From: CAZOOK01 sp964581385
Lineage (GTDB): Bacteria; Pseudomonadota; Gammaproteobacteria; Nevskiales; Nevskiaceae
Direction: 5' to 3'
NCBI GenBank assembly: GCA_964581385.1
Contig: CAZOOK010000006.1
Span: 124,001 to 188,000 of the forward strand
DNA: 64,000 nt
The notes under the pieces were generated by a model, which saw only the letters and a list, made by a program, of their open reading frames with translations, had not been told where the DNA came from and searched no databases. A program made the position numbers and the translations under genes. Positions 41,641 to 50,564 of the stretch are shown piece after piece; the stretch's first letter is position 1; each line of letters starts with the position of its first letter.

Positions 41641-42030
41641 ATGCCTGGATCGCCCGTTCAGAATGAGCTGCTTAGCAAAATGCGCGCGGTATGCATCAGC
41701 CTGATCCAGTATGGACAGGCGCGATTGGAACTTCTGAGTTGCGAATGGGCTGAAGAGCGTCTGCGAATTGGTGATCTTCTTTTTCATGGGTTGCTGGTAT
41801 TGCTGATGCTATTCTCCACCCTGGAATTTGGTGCCTTATTGGTAGTGGCGTGGCTTTGGGATACTGTCTGGCGGATACCTTCCATCGCCGCAATTGCGGG
41901 ACTCTCTCTGATCGCGACGATTGCTTTGTCGGTAACCTATAGTCAAAGACGCGCGCATCCGACACTTCTATTTGAATCCAGCGCAGATGAATGTCGTAAG
42001 GATCGGCAACCTTTCGAGAGACGTCAATGA
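41641..42030 (+). CDS. yqjE: YqjE-like phage-holin-family membrane protein
   Basis: 129 residues. A short N-terminal region (LLSKMRAVCISLIQYGQARL) precedes two transmembrane helices (LFHGLLVLLMLFSTLEFGAL and AAIAGLSLIATIALSVTY), the YqjE/holin superfamily layout. It lies between the YqjD-like and YqjK-like genes, overlapping the next start by four bases (ATGA). The set is a conserved stress-linked operon; molecular role unknown. Confidence 0.9.
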   Translation: MPGSPVQNELLSKMRAVCISLIQYGQARLELLSCEWAEERLRIGDLLFHGLLVLLMLFSTLEFGALLVVAWLWDTVWRIPSIAAIAGLSLIATIALSVTYSQRRAHPTLLFESSADECRKDRQPFERRQ

Positions 42031-42335
42031 ATTCCGATCTAAGCAGGCTGGGCGAACGCAAGCGCCGAGCGATCGCCGATATCGACATTCAACGAAAATA
42101 TCTGGCGCAATCCCTGCATGGACTACCGCTGACATCGGACATTCTATTCATGTCATTGCGCCAGTCGATCGTAGTGGGCGTGGGTGCGCGTCCATTTCTT
42201 AAAGTGACCGCTGTTCTCGGTAGCATTCTGGTATGGCAGCGGCTCGTTTTTAGATTGCGCGGACCCATAAGCATCATTCGTCTGCTGCTGCAGGTGTGGA
42301 GCGTGGGGCGGTCTTTGGCAATGTTGTATCGATAA
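42027..42335 (+). CDS. yqjK: YqjK-like protein
   Basis: 102 residues starting ATG 42027, four bases overlapped with yqjE. Features: RLGERKRRAIADIDIQRKYL and a weakly hydrophobic middle (VGVGARPFLKVTAVLGSILV, LLLQVWSVGRSLAM). This is the third gene of the yqjDEK set. Only weakly conserved in sequence, so the assignment leans on operon position. Confidence 0.8.
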   Translation: MNSDLSRLGERKRRAIADIDIQRKYLAQSLHGLPLTSDILFMSLRQSIVVGVGARPFLKVTAVLGSILVWQRLVFRLRGPISIIRLLLQVWSVGRSLAMLYR

Positions 42336-42347
42336 GGAGATTCGAAT

Positions 42348-42569
42348 ATGGATAGAAACTATTTGAAAGTGGCGGCCGGTGCAGTTGCGCTGGGCGCTGC
42401 TGCGATGATTATTATTCCTTTCTGGAAGAGTCGGAAAGCCCGGAAAGCTCCTGCAAGAAAGCCCATTGAACTCCTTTCCTGGGAAAACGAAGGAGGAAGT
42501 GTTCCTGCCGCAAACTTGTCGCAACAGGCGAACGTCAGCCGGGATCGGAGGGAGCGGAGCGCGGCCTGA
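42348..42569 (+). CDS. Small membrane protein at the end of the yqj operon
   Basis: 73 residues, with an aaggagat ribosome site, beginning with a transmembrane helix (LKVAAGAVALGAAAMIIIPF) followed by Lys/Arg-rich residues (WKSRKARKAPARK) and a soluble tail. It starts 12 bp after yqjK, so it is likely the fourth gene of the operon. Function unknown. Confidence 0.7.
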   Translation: MDRNYLKVAAGAVALGAAAMIIIPFWKSRKARKAPARKPIELLSWENEGGSVPAANLSQQANVSRDRRERSAA

Positions 42570-42913
42570 TAATTTACTCGGATGCCGAAAATAGGCGCCA
42601 GGTATTGGAGATTCCTATAGAGTTACATTTCGTATAACGCGCTCCGCGAATGGCTGTCATGGCCGATGGTTCGGCAATTGCCACTGAATGCCGGATTCTG
42701 AGGTAGTAAGACTATGCGCTTCTGCATGCGACGACTACGTCGCACATCCCCTCGACTGTCGGCCGAGCTGAAGTGATTGCGACCTCGATCACCATTCTGA
42801 GGTGTGCGAGTTTCTGGCGCTTTGTGGGTGCGATTCGCTACCGTACGATCGCTTTATAAGTTGCTCGCGATAGATATCTGAGAGCGCATTTCAAATTCTG
42901 CGATAGCTCTCCA
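42570..42913. other. Intergenic region between the yqj operon and the DUF4142 gene
   Basis: No gene seen. TGCGACG-acta-CGTCGCA, a 7-bp perfect inverted repeat, lies at 42727-42744; a related palindrome occurs at 49403. Confidence 0.4.
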
Positions 42914-43498
42914 TCAGGCTGGGATACTCAGCTTCTTTGCGGAGTTGAGCTGCTTGCGCAGTACCGGCAGGGTTTTCTCGGCAAAAGACTTTATCGCGGG
43001 GTCGGAGGCGCTTTTCGATGCGGTTTGGAACAGATCGATTTCTTTCAATTGGGCGTCGATACCGAAAGTCTTGGTATAGACACGATCGAGATTTGCGCCG
43101 GTGGCGGATTTTACGTTCTCGAGGGCTGCGCGATTCTCTTCGGAAATTAGTGCTGAAACGCTAAGCTTCTTTTCAGCGGTCAATTGCTTGAGTTGTTCCG
43201 CTAGCCGCCGGTGTTCGCTTACAAGATCGTTTGCAAACGACTTTATTTGTGAGTTTGACGAGCGCTGAATAACAATTTCACTCGCACCAACCAAGCAATC
43301 GTTGAACTCTTTCGCGTTTTCCAGAAACAGTACATCGTCCGATGACAACGCGACTAAGGAATCCGGAGCACTTTCAGCCACAGAAGGTGACATCTTCACG
43401 TCAGCCGACTGAGATGGGGAACTCGCAGTAACGACGTTGCTGTTCATCAGGCCGTTAGCCAATGCGAAGGTAATTAGAAACGGAGTAATCGGTTTCAT
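42914..43498 (-). CDS. DUF4142 exported protein
   Basis: 194 residues. A signal peptide (KPITPFLITFALANGLMNSNVVTA) precedes an alpha-helical DUF4142 domain. Visible pieces are FLENAKEFNDCLVGASEIVI, QIKSFANDLVSEHRRLAEQL, and SFAEKTLPVLRKQLNSAKKL near the end. DUF4142 proteins are periplasmic ferritin-like helical bundles associated with stress and biofilm. The next gene on the same strand is rpoN (upstream, at 43598). Confidence 0.9.
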   Translation of the reverse strand: MKPITPFLITFALANGLMNSNVVTASSPSQSADVKMSPSVAESAPDSLVALSSDDVLFLENAKEFNDCLVGASEIVIQRSSNSQIKSFANDLVSEHRRLAEQLKQLTAEKKLSVSALISEENRAALENVKSATGANLDRVYTKTFGIDAQLKEIDLFQTASKSASDPAIKSFAEKTLPVLRKQLNSAKKLSIPA

Positions 43499-43597
43499 CT
43501 CGGGATCTCCTTATGCAGCGACTCTTGAAGATATTCCATTAGTTGTAGTTGCGTCTGAAGCTACATTGTCTGTATGCGAGAAAGGCGGAATCTGCTT

Positions 43598-45046
43598 TTA
43601 CGCAAGGCGTCGCAGTTCCACCGGAGGAATTCTCATCTGGTTACGATACTTTGCGACCGTGCGCCGTGCGACATTGATGCCTTTCTCGCCGAGCATGCGC
43701 GCGAGATCAACATCGGAGAGAGGATTATCGCGGCGTTCGACATCGAGCATTTCCTGCATTAATGCCCGCACCGCGCTGGCGGAACAGGTACCTCCTGTGT
43801 GAGTTGTAAGTTGTCTGGAAAAAAAATGCTTGAATTCAAATGTGCCACGTGGCGTTGCCATGTATTTGTTTCCTGTGGCGCGCGATATGGTTGATTCATG
43901 TAAACCAAGCGCGTCAGCAACATCGCGCAAGCCCATCGGCTTGAGTGCAATTTCTCCATAGGCGAAAAAGGCGCGCTGGCGTTCGATAATGGCATCTGCA
44001 ACCCGCTTGATCGTCACGAATCTCTGTTCGGTATTGCGCAGCAGCCAGCGTGCTTCCTGCAATTGCTGGTTGAGGGCGGGATTTATGTTTTCGCGCGAAC
44101 GGCGCAGCAATTCCACATAATTGCGATTGAGGTGCGCGCGCGGCAGCACGTCGGGATTGATCATCGTCCGCAAGCGGCCTTTTGTCCAAGTCACGATTAC
44201 ATCGGGTGTGACGTAGTCCACACGCGCCGGCGAGAAGCTTTCGCCCGGCTTTGGATCAAGACCACGTATCAATGTAAGTACTTCATGTAGCGCCGTGTCA
44301 CCGAAGTCAAAACGCCGGCGCAGAGTGACGATGTCGTTACGCGCCACCAGTTCCAAATGATCGCGCACAATTGTTAACGCCAGATCTCGATACGGGGTAT
44401 CGGCGGACAGGGCCTCAAGCTGACGTTCCAGGCATTCGGACAGACTGCGCGCGCCCACGCCTACTGGATCAAAATGCTGCAATATGCGGACAGCGGCTTC
44501 CAGCTCGACCGCGGTGAGCGGCATATCGACGTCGATCGCGTGGGCCGATTCCGCAACGTTCCCGCGTAAGTAGCCGTCGTCATCCAAAGTCTCGATCACT
44601 ATCGCCACCGCGAGCCGTTCTCGGGAACACAAGCCCTGACAGCACAATTGTTCGCGTAAATAGTCGCGCAGTGTGGGTTCCGTGCAAGCCCAGTTGCGCA
44701 TTTCATCGTCGTTTTCAAAATCAACGCCGCGCGAAACAGACGTACCTCCGGAATAGCTGAAGCCGGTCAAATCGTGATCATCATCTGGCGGCAGAATGGC
44801 GCCGGGTATTTCGTCTGGGTGTTCTTCAATGGCGGTTTCGCCGTCATCGGACGTCTCCGCGACCGTCGAAGCAGTTTCGATGTTATCCGTCGGCTCCTCC
44901 TCAAGAAATGGATTACTGGCTAAGGCTTGGCGGAGTTCCTGCTCGAATTCGACGGTCGACATCTGCAACAGCCGCACAGCCTGCTGCAATTGCGGGGAAG
45001 CGCTCGTTTGCTGACGAGTGCTAAGAGCGAAGCTTGTCTGGTTCAC
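43598..45046 (-). CDS. rpoN: RNA polymerase sigma-54 factor
   Basis: 482 residues from the GTG at 45046, with an aaggaga ribosome site; in-frame ATGs further upstream would add a non-family leader. Region I is present (SPQLQQAVRLLQMSTVEFEQ), then the acidic region II, the core-binding domain and the C-terminal RpoN box (ARRTVAKYR) near 466-474. Sigma-54 directs transcription from -24/-12 promoters with enhancer-binding activators. The usual neighbours lptB, hpf and ptsN are missing, so this may be a second copy (rpoN2-like). Confidence 0.95.
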   Translation of the reverse strand: MNQTSFALSTRQQTSASPQLQQAVRLLQMSTVEFEQELRQALASNPFLEEEPTDNIETASTVAETSDDGETAIEEHPDEIPGAILPPDDDHDLTGFSYSGGTSVSRGVDFENDDEMRNWACTEPTLRDYLREQLCCQGLCSRERLAVAIVIETLDDDGYLRGNVAESAHAIDVDMPLTAVELEAAVRILQHFDPVGVGARSLSECLERQLEALSADTPYRDLALTIVRDHLELVARNDIVTLRRRFDFGDTALHEVLTLIRGLDPKPGESFSPARVDYVTPDVIVTWTKGRLRTMINPDVLPRAHLNRNYVELLRRSRENINPALNQQLQEARWLLRNTEQRFVTIKRVADAIIERQRAFFAYGEIALKPMGLRDVADALGLHESTISRATGNKYMATPRGTFEFKHFFSRQLTTHTGGTCSASAVRALMQEMLDVERRDNPLSDVDLARMLGEKGINVARRTVAKYRNQMRIPPVELRRLA

Positions 45047-45768
45047 GAAATCATTCTCCTTCCGGTGGACGATTTGCACGGCACATCCATAGTCATCTGC
45101 GCCATTTTCGTTAACCGTGGCAACACCCGTGCCATTCGCGGAGAGCCTTAAAAGAGCTACTTTCCGCGATTCGTAACACGTACCAGAACGGTAAAGTTCT
45201 GCAAGAAATCCGTAAGTTTTACCGGGAGCGGCAAAAATATTCATTTCGGGACATGTTCCGTATCACAATCTTTAGAAAGGCCTGCCGCGAGATCTGTAGT
45301 GGACAGGTGTGCCAGCGCGAGTGCCGGCATTGAATATCTGCGATTAGGATGTCGTAGAGCTCGCGGCAGGTGCAATTACTAAAGTTGTCGCAGGTGGCAT
45401 GCGTGAATAGATTGAGATTAGGCTGCGGCGCTGCAGCTATTGCGCAGTTCTCGAATGCGATCGTGGTGCTTTACCATGCCATCAAAATGACGGTTCACAG
45501 TCTCATGCACAGGCGGCGGAAGTTGACATTGCGAAAGCGGTTGCTAGCGGAGAACCTTCTCGGCCGGCGGGTAAGCGTGAAAAGATCGGCGGTGCATGAA
45601 TAGTCGAGCGTCATGAAGGCGCAAAGAACAACCACTTTGACATTTGTGCTCATGGATTTCATGTGCAGCCACGGTCAGCCGGAGCCGATGTTTTCGGATT
45701 ATCCGATGATCACGTCGACAAGGTGCTTGAAGAGTCCCGCGAGAAACGAATTAGCGGCTAGTGACCTT
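45047..45768. other. Region upstream of rpoN without a clear gene
   Basis: About 720 bp. Several short open frames (for example 45370-45603 plus) have no ribosome site or family resemblance. It contains the rpoN promoter. Confidence 0.4.
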
Positions 45769-46086
45769 TTATCTGGAACTGGAAGCGGATCGCCGATTCC
45801 CATGGCGTCCGCGCGATGAGGTCAGATTGCCCCGATTAGGCGAATGGCCATGCTTGGTAGCCGATGCGCGACGCGCGGAGTCGGCACGCGCAGCAGCCTT
45901 CTTTTTTCGCGGTGTCTTTGTACCGCTTCCGGATTTTTCGCCACCGCCGCTTTGCTTATTGATTGTCGCCCAAGCTCTGGCTTCAGCCTCTTTATTCCCA
46001 ATGCCACGCTTTTCATAGCTTTTCTCAATGTGTTCAGCCTGACGCTTCTGCTTGTCACTATATTTCGCTTTTGATCCTTGTGGCAT
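45769..46086 (-). CDS. Small basic protein of the type annotated plasmid stabilization protein
   Basis: 105 residues from ATG 46086 with ribosome site gagga. The first half is the conserved part: QGSKAKYSDKQKRQAEHIEK and EAEARAWATINKQSGGGEKS, widespread in Proteobacteria with that label; the rest is a Lys/Arg/Ser-rich low-complexity tail. A histone-like or nucleic-acid-binding role is plausible. No plasmid-partition function is shown by the sequence. Confidence 0.82.
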   Translation of the reverse strand: MPQGSKAKYSDKQKRQAEHIEKSYEKRGIGNKEAEARAWATINKQSGGGEKSGSGTKTPRKKKAAARADSARRASATKHGHSPNRGNLTSSRGRHGNRRSASSSR

Positions 46087-46232
46087 GATCCATCTCCTCA
46101 GCAATACATGGCTCGATTGAAGCGCGGCTGATGTCGCTTGAAGGTATCAAAGCAAACTGCGTACCGATGCCCGATGCATCATCTGGTTCCGCTGCATTGC
46201 GTCGAACCCAATTTGCAATACAGCTAGAGGTG

Positions 46233-47555
46233 TCAGCGCGCAAGACGGATTCCGCTGAACTGCCAGCGCGCGTGAGGGGGAAAGAAATTTCTATAAGTGG
46301 AACGAATATGATCGCGTGGCGTAGCGCATGAGCCGCCGCGCAGAACCATCTGGTTGATCATGAATTTTCCGTTGTATTCACCGAGCTCGCTTTCGGCAGT
46401 GCAAAAGCCAGGATAGGGAAGGTAAGCACTTTGAGTCCACTCCCAAGCGTCGCCGAATAATTGTGCAATGCCGGAATTCTGCATGGTCTTGCCTGGATGC
46501 AAAAGTCCGCTATCCAGAAAAGTTCCGGCTCGACTCGAGCCCGACTTCACGGCCGCGCACTCCCATTCGTGTTCGGTCGGGAGGCGACACTTGCGCCAAC
46601 GGGCATAAGCGTCAGCCTCGAAATAGCTGATGTGGCAGACGGGCTCGTTCGCATCGAATGCGCGCATGCCGCCGAGCGTAAAGACCCGTTCCGGCGAGCC
46701 ACGCCCACTCTTTTCCTCGTGCAACCAATATAACGGCGCTTTCCAGTGCTCGCGCGAGCGCCAAGCCCAACCTTCGGAAAGCCACAGATCGGGTCGATCG
46801 TAACCGTGATCGGCAATGAATTCGGCATACTCACCGTTTGTGACCAGACGTGATCCGAGTTCGAATGAGGGCAGCAGAACTGCGTGTCGTGGACGCTCGT
46901 TATCAAACGAAAATCCCGCGCTTGCAGCGCCCACCATGGCTCTTCCTCCTTCATATTCGATCCACTGATGATCAGGCGCCGTTTTGATCTCTGGAACAGA
47001 AAGCATTCGATAGGCGGGAAAGTCCGGATTGCCCCAAAACCCATGCTTGATGTCCGTCAGAATGAGTTCCTGGTGCTGCTGTTCGTGGTGGAGTCCGAGC
47101 TCGATTAAGTCAAGCAAGGCGCGTGGCCAGCGCCCGCTGAGAAGGCCGCAAAGAACTTGCTCGTCAACCGTGCGCCGGTAGGCCCCGATTTCAGTCAAAG
47201 ACGGCCGCGACAGCAGACCACGCCGCGCGCGCGGATATTGCGGGCCTACCGCGTCGTAATACGAGTTGAACAGGTATCGATACTGGGGATCGAACGGAAT
47301 GTGGTGAGGATCGGACCGCTCCAGGACAAAAATCTCAAAAAACCAAGTCGTATGTGCGAGATGCCATTTGACAGGGCTGGTATCTGGCATCGATTGAAGC
47401 ATGCAATCTTCGACGCTGAGCCGTGCTGCCAGCTCTTTGGTGATCGCACGAATTCTGGCGAAGCGTTCGGCTAGCGATTTTCGATGTTCCGTGGGATCGA
47501 TAGCGTCATGGTCATCGGTGCCAATGAAATATGAAATCTCCTGGATATCGCTCAT
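46233..47555 (-). CDS. egtB: Ergothioneine biosynthesis protein EgtB
   Basis: 440 residues from ATG 47555 (MSDIQEISYF). A DinB-like N-terminal domain carries the iron ligands H68 (HLAHTTWFFE) and H157/H161 (HHEQQHQE), and a C-terminal FGE-sulfatase domain follows (EWECAAVKSG, FGDAWEWTQSAY, LRGGSCATP, STYRNFFPP). EgtB joins hercynine with gamma-glutamylcysteine or cysteine using oxygen. The partner methyltransferase EgtD is not adjacent. Upstream in-frame ATGs lie in non-family sequence. Confidence 0.94.
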   Translation of the reverse strand: MSDIQEISYFIGTDDHDAIDPTEHRKSLAERFARIRAITKELAARLSVEDCMLQSMPDTSPVKWHLAHTTWFFEIFVLERSDPHHIPFDPQYRYLFNSYYDAVGPQYPRARRGLLSRPSLTEIGAYRRTVDEQVLCGLLSGRWPRALLDLIELGLHHEQQHQELILTDIKHGFWGNPDFPAYRMLSVPEIKTAPDHQWIEYEGGRAMVGAASAGFSFDNERPRHAVLLPSFELGSRLVTNGEYAEFIADHGYDRPDLWLSEGWAWRSREHWKAPLYWLHEEKSGRGSPERVFTLGGMRAFDANEPVCHISYFEADAYARWRKCRLPTEHEWECAAVKSGSSRAGTFLDSGLLHPGKTMQNSGIAQLFGDAWEWTQSAYLPYPGFCTAESELGEYNGKFMINQMVLRGGSCATPRDHIRSTYRNFFPPHARWQFSGIRLAR

Positions 47556-48117
47556 TTTCGTTTTCTCACGGAGCTGCAAGAAATACCGCCTAGACTTGGT
47601 TATTGTTTGTCCAGACGCGCCGCCGCGGGAATCCAGCGCGATGCGGAGGCAGCGCGGCGTCCAACTGTGGCGCCTGGCATATTGTTCAGTGAGCTCTTCT
47701 TCATGGATATCAGACAGTCTCCATAGAATCACAAAGGGTCAGCAGCTTCAGAGGTACAGCTCAACAATGCCGGCGGAGACGGGTCTTTCGTTATGCGAGA
47801 GATCAATAAGAGCAGGCAGGACAAATCATCACAATGCGATCATGTTGTTCAGGGCCAGCAATCGGTGTACCTGAATGAATAATGGTGCCTTCCCCTTCCA
47901 ATCTGACAGCAGCGCCCTTGTTGCGGTAAAAATTACCGATCGAAGCGAAAAAAATACTCGCGACAGACGAGAAATTGTAAGTTTACGAAGGCGTATGAGG
48001 TCTCCGAGAGTCCGATGAAGACCGCCGATGACAGTCGATGCCACGCTTTTGGCTTGCGAATGCGGCTAAGGTACGAAGTCTGCTGACTATCCTCCGCAAC
48101 TTATGGAGTGATGGCGT
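47556..48117. other. Intergenic region upstream of egtB and the 48118 gene
   Basis: About 560 bp with no convincing coding frame. Both flanking genes are read outward, so it must carry two promoters; none was identified confidently. Confidence 0.4.
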
Positions 48118-48375
48118 ATGGAACGACTCATGAATTGTGCATTGATCGTGACTGCGGTTGCGGTGGCTGCGGTATATATTTCTATCGCGCGCGATGAAAT
48201 GAGCAACGCGATGGCGAAGCAGATCGATAGCGTCATTACTATTTTGGGGGATGGTACAAAAAGAAGTTCCAACCATCCAGAAAACACGGTGCCGACAGGA
48301 CACTCTCTTTCGTCGGCTCCGGCTGGCCATTCCAGCGTCGAACTCCGGTTGAGCAACTCATTTGTTGTCCGCTGA
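48118..48375 (+). CDS. Small membrane-anchored hypothetical protein
   Basis: 85 residues with an N-terminal hydrophobic helix (NCALIVTAVAVAAVYISIA) and a Ser/Asn/Pro-rich tail. A ggag about 12 bp upstream could be the ribosome site. No family is recognised. The protein may be cell-envelope associated. Confidence 0.5.
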   Translation: MERLMNCALIVTAVAVAAVYISIARDEMSNAMAKQIDSVITILGDGTKRSSNHPENTVPTGHSLSSAPAGHSSVELRLSNSFVVR

Positions 48376-48648
48376 GCGAACGATTATTCGTCCGAACGTT
48401 GCGTGTCCGAGTGGAATTCCGGCAGGCTGTCGTCCCTGAGGGGACACAGAGCCGCATTTGATTTGCACATGTTTCGGAATCATTTGGTCTTAAAGCCCCC
48501 GAGTGATATGGCTTTGCACACTTGCAGGCCAATCCGCGCCGAACAGGGCGATTCGTACACGCTGCGGCCAGATGTCGTCTTGACATGAACCATGGACGGG
48601 CGCTGCGTTCAAATAAATTAGAAGGACGACCGAATAAGGAGAGGAGCA
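48376..48648. other. No gene seen between 48118 protein and the 48649 pseudogene
   Basis: Both strands show only short low-quality frames. An antisense open frame over 48239-48649 has a Cys/Arg-rich, non-protein-like composition and is not accepted. Confidence 0.35.
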
Positions 48649-49110
48649 ATGGCTAAATCCAATGATTAAATTGTTGAACGAAAAATCCTTGAAGGGAATG
48701 TGTTTTATCCAACCGGATGCATTGTGGTGGCGCTATCCGAGCGCTCAGTTGCTGATGCTCTTCAGCGCAAGCTCGGAAGGGTGGGATTTTCTGAAGATGA
48801 TTGCGTTGTTACTGCCCCCGAAGATGTTGCAGAAGCAGCCACAGAAGAAATCGAATCGCCGAGCCTGGTGGCGTCTCTGGGTAGCTCCATTCATTTGCGC
48901 GCGCGGCAGTTGGAGTTGGCGCACGCCGGCTGCACGTTTCTGAAAATCCGGATTCCAGATGACGATTCTAAGGTCAGAGTCTTGCGAGTGTTGTCAAGCG
49001 CCCCGCTGCGTTATGCGGTTCACTATCATCGACTCATGATAGAGGATCTGATTGAGCGTTTACCTGCCGCCTCGGATGCCGTCAAGTCCGGTTCTCTTTC
49101 GGATGTCTAA
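48649..49110 (+). pseudogene. Stress-protein-like ORF with in-frame early stop
   Basis: A strong ribosome site (aggagaggag) precedes ATG 48649, but after MAKSND the frame hits TAA at 48667-48669. The same frame then continues IVERKILEGNVFYPTGCIVV and runs for 138 further residues with SERSVADALQRKLG, EDDCVVTAPEDVAE and a helix to the stop at 49110. The GTG at 48700 could restart translation of the last 136 residues. It either is disabled by a nonsense mutation or uses internal initiation. The protein resembles small stress proteins of unknown role. Confidence 0.6.
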
Positions 49111-49449
49111 AGTTCCGCTGCCGTGGTTCGGCCTTTTTCCGGACGTTGTACCCGATCGTTCAGGCTCGGCGTGGCCTCGTGCATATCGTAGAGCGATCGC
49201 GGACCGGCAAGAGAGCACTAAGAAAAGCGGGAACTATTACCGGAAACTCTTGCATCGGCGCGCTTGATGTACTGGTCCGCCGGTGCAAATGCGACATACG
49301 AAAAGCAATTTATCACATTGATTTATAAAACGTTATTTGACGAAAACCCCTGCAGTCGCATTCTGGCATGGGCGCTGCATTTCTTCTGAGCAGCAATCCA
49401 CTGCGACGTACGTCGCGCAACGACGCTTGGTTTTTTCGATGCGACCGTA
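49111..49449. other. Intergenic region with a 14-bp palindrome
   Basis: GCGACGTACGTCGC at 49403-49416 is a perfect palindrome about 45 bp upstream of the next gene, matching the TGCGACG/CGTCGCA pattern at 42727. No coding frame is supported. Confidence 0.45.
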
Positions 49450-49857
49450 GTGGATAGATCAATTTCTAAATTGAGAGCCAAATCAATGATGATGATGGAT
49501 GCGTCTCCGGCAATTTATCAGACGACTGATTATCGTAGCGGAACGAGTAATTCAGCGAGTGAACACTATGGATCTCAAGCTATCAGCTCATCGGGTGTTT
49601 TCTCGATGAAACAAATTCAGCCCGCAATCCTGATCCGCACGGTCAATTCCATAGACCAGCTGAACGTGAGCAGTGACTCTGCCGTCATCGACGTGAACAC
49701 GGATTACGAGATGAAGTCGCAAGCGCAATTCAGGCCAACACAGGCATTTTGGAAATCCCTAACAGTCTGGCAGCGGATGTCAGAACTCGTTGCTGCTGGC
49801 GCATTTCTGATTACTTGTGCGTTGATCGCTCCGGGCATTGGACGCAATGATCGTTGA
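49450..49857 (+). CDS. Hypothetical protein with C-terminal transmembrane helix
   Basis: 135 residues (the start could also be ATG 49486). A polar N-terminal region (SAVIDVNTDYEMKSQAQF) leads to one helix near the end (SELVAAGAFLITCALIAPGIG). No family recognised. It precedes a small soluble gene on the same strand. Confidence 0.45.
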   Translation: MDRSISKLRAKSMMMMDASPAIYQTTDYRSGTSNSASEHYGSQAISSSGVFSMKQIQPAILIRTVNSIDQLNVSSDSAVIDVNTDYEMKSQAQFRPTQAFWKSLTVWQRMSELVAAGAFLITCALIAPGIGRNDR

Positions 49858-49866
49858 CATTCGCGA

Positions 49867-50145
49867 GTGAGCATCGATTCCAAGTTCTCCACAGCAACGG
49901 GAAAGACCATGACATTCGATAAATTTATGAAACGAAGCCAGCTTATCTCCGAGCACATACAGCGGATCGCGAGTAGTGCGGCCGCAGTATCGAGGTTCGA
50001 TACTCAGGCTCCGACGAATCCGCTATTACGAGAAGTGTTCTCGGCGCAGGAGCGCTTGTTGATTGCGGCTGAAGAACTGCTCGAAACAGCGGCTATATTT
50101 GAAACAGTCACTCTAATGGAAGAAGAAGTAAACACGGCAGGCTGA
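49867..50145 (+). CDS. Hypothetical small protein
   Basis: 92 residues from GTG 49867, or 78 from ATG 49909 (MTFDKFMKRS). Predominantly helical (SAQERLLIAAEELLETAAIF). No family recognised. It starts nine bases after the previous gene, so the two could be cotranscribed. Confidence 0.5.
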   Translation: MSIDSKFSTATGKTMTFDKFMKRSQLISEHIQRIASSAAAVSRFDTQAPTNPLLREVFSAQERLLIAAEELLETAAIFETVTLMEEEVNTAG

Positions 50146-50564
50146 ACGTTGACGATGGCGGTGCGCCGGCAATGGAAGGCCGGCGGGTTCGGGGTCCGAT
50201 CTCCACAGGATCCGGACTTGGCTATGGATAGCTCAAGGATGAATCAGGCGCCAGGGATGGCTTCAGGAGACGGAATGTCAAGGATGGTGAATAAGGCTTG
50301 TACGTCTCTATGGTGGAACTATGCAGGAGCTGTGAGTTCAGAGTCGACGGATCGTATTCGAGACTATGAGTCATAACGAAAGTAACACCCGATGAATATT
50401 AACAGGTGTCCGGCCATGCTTATTTAATTGTAGAGCATGGGCGCTTGGATATTGGACAAGGTGACTCCGCCGGGAAGATGAACGTAGCGGAACCCGCCAT
50501 ATTAATTGTGTCACCGCAAGGAAGCGGTGATCTATTGGCAATTGACGCCGAGAGATTTAAAAAA

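Noticed and set aside
45370..45603. 77-residue ORF upstream of rpoN
   Set aside because: No ribosome site, no recognisable family and irregular composition.
50149..50376. 75-residue plus-strand frame after the small helical protein
   Set aside because: Low-complexity sequence with many Met/Gly/Ser residues and no supporting start signal.
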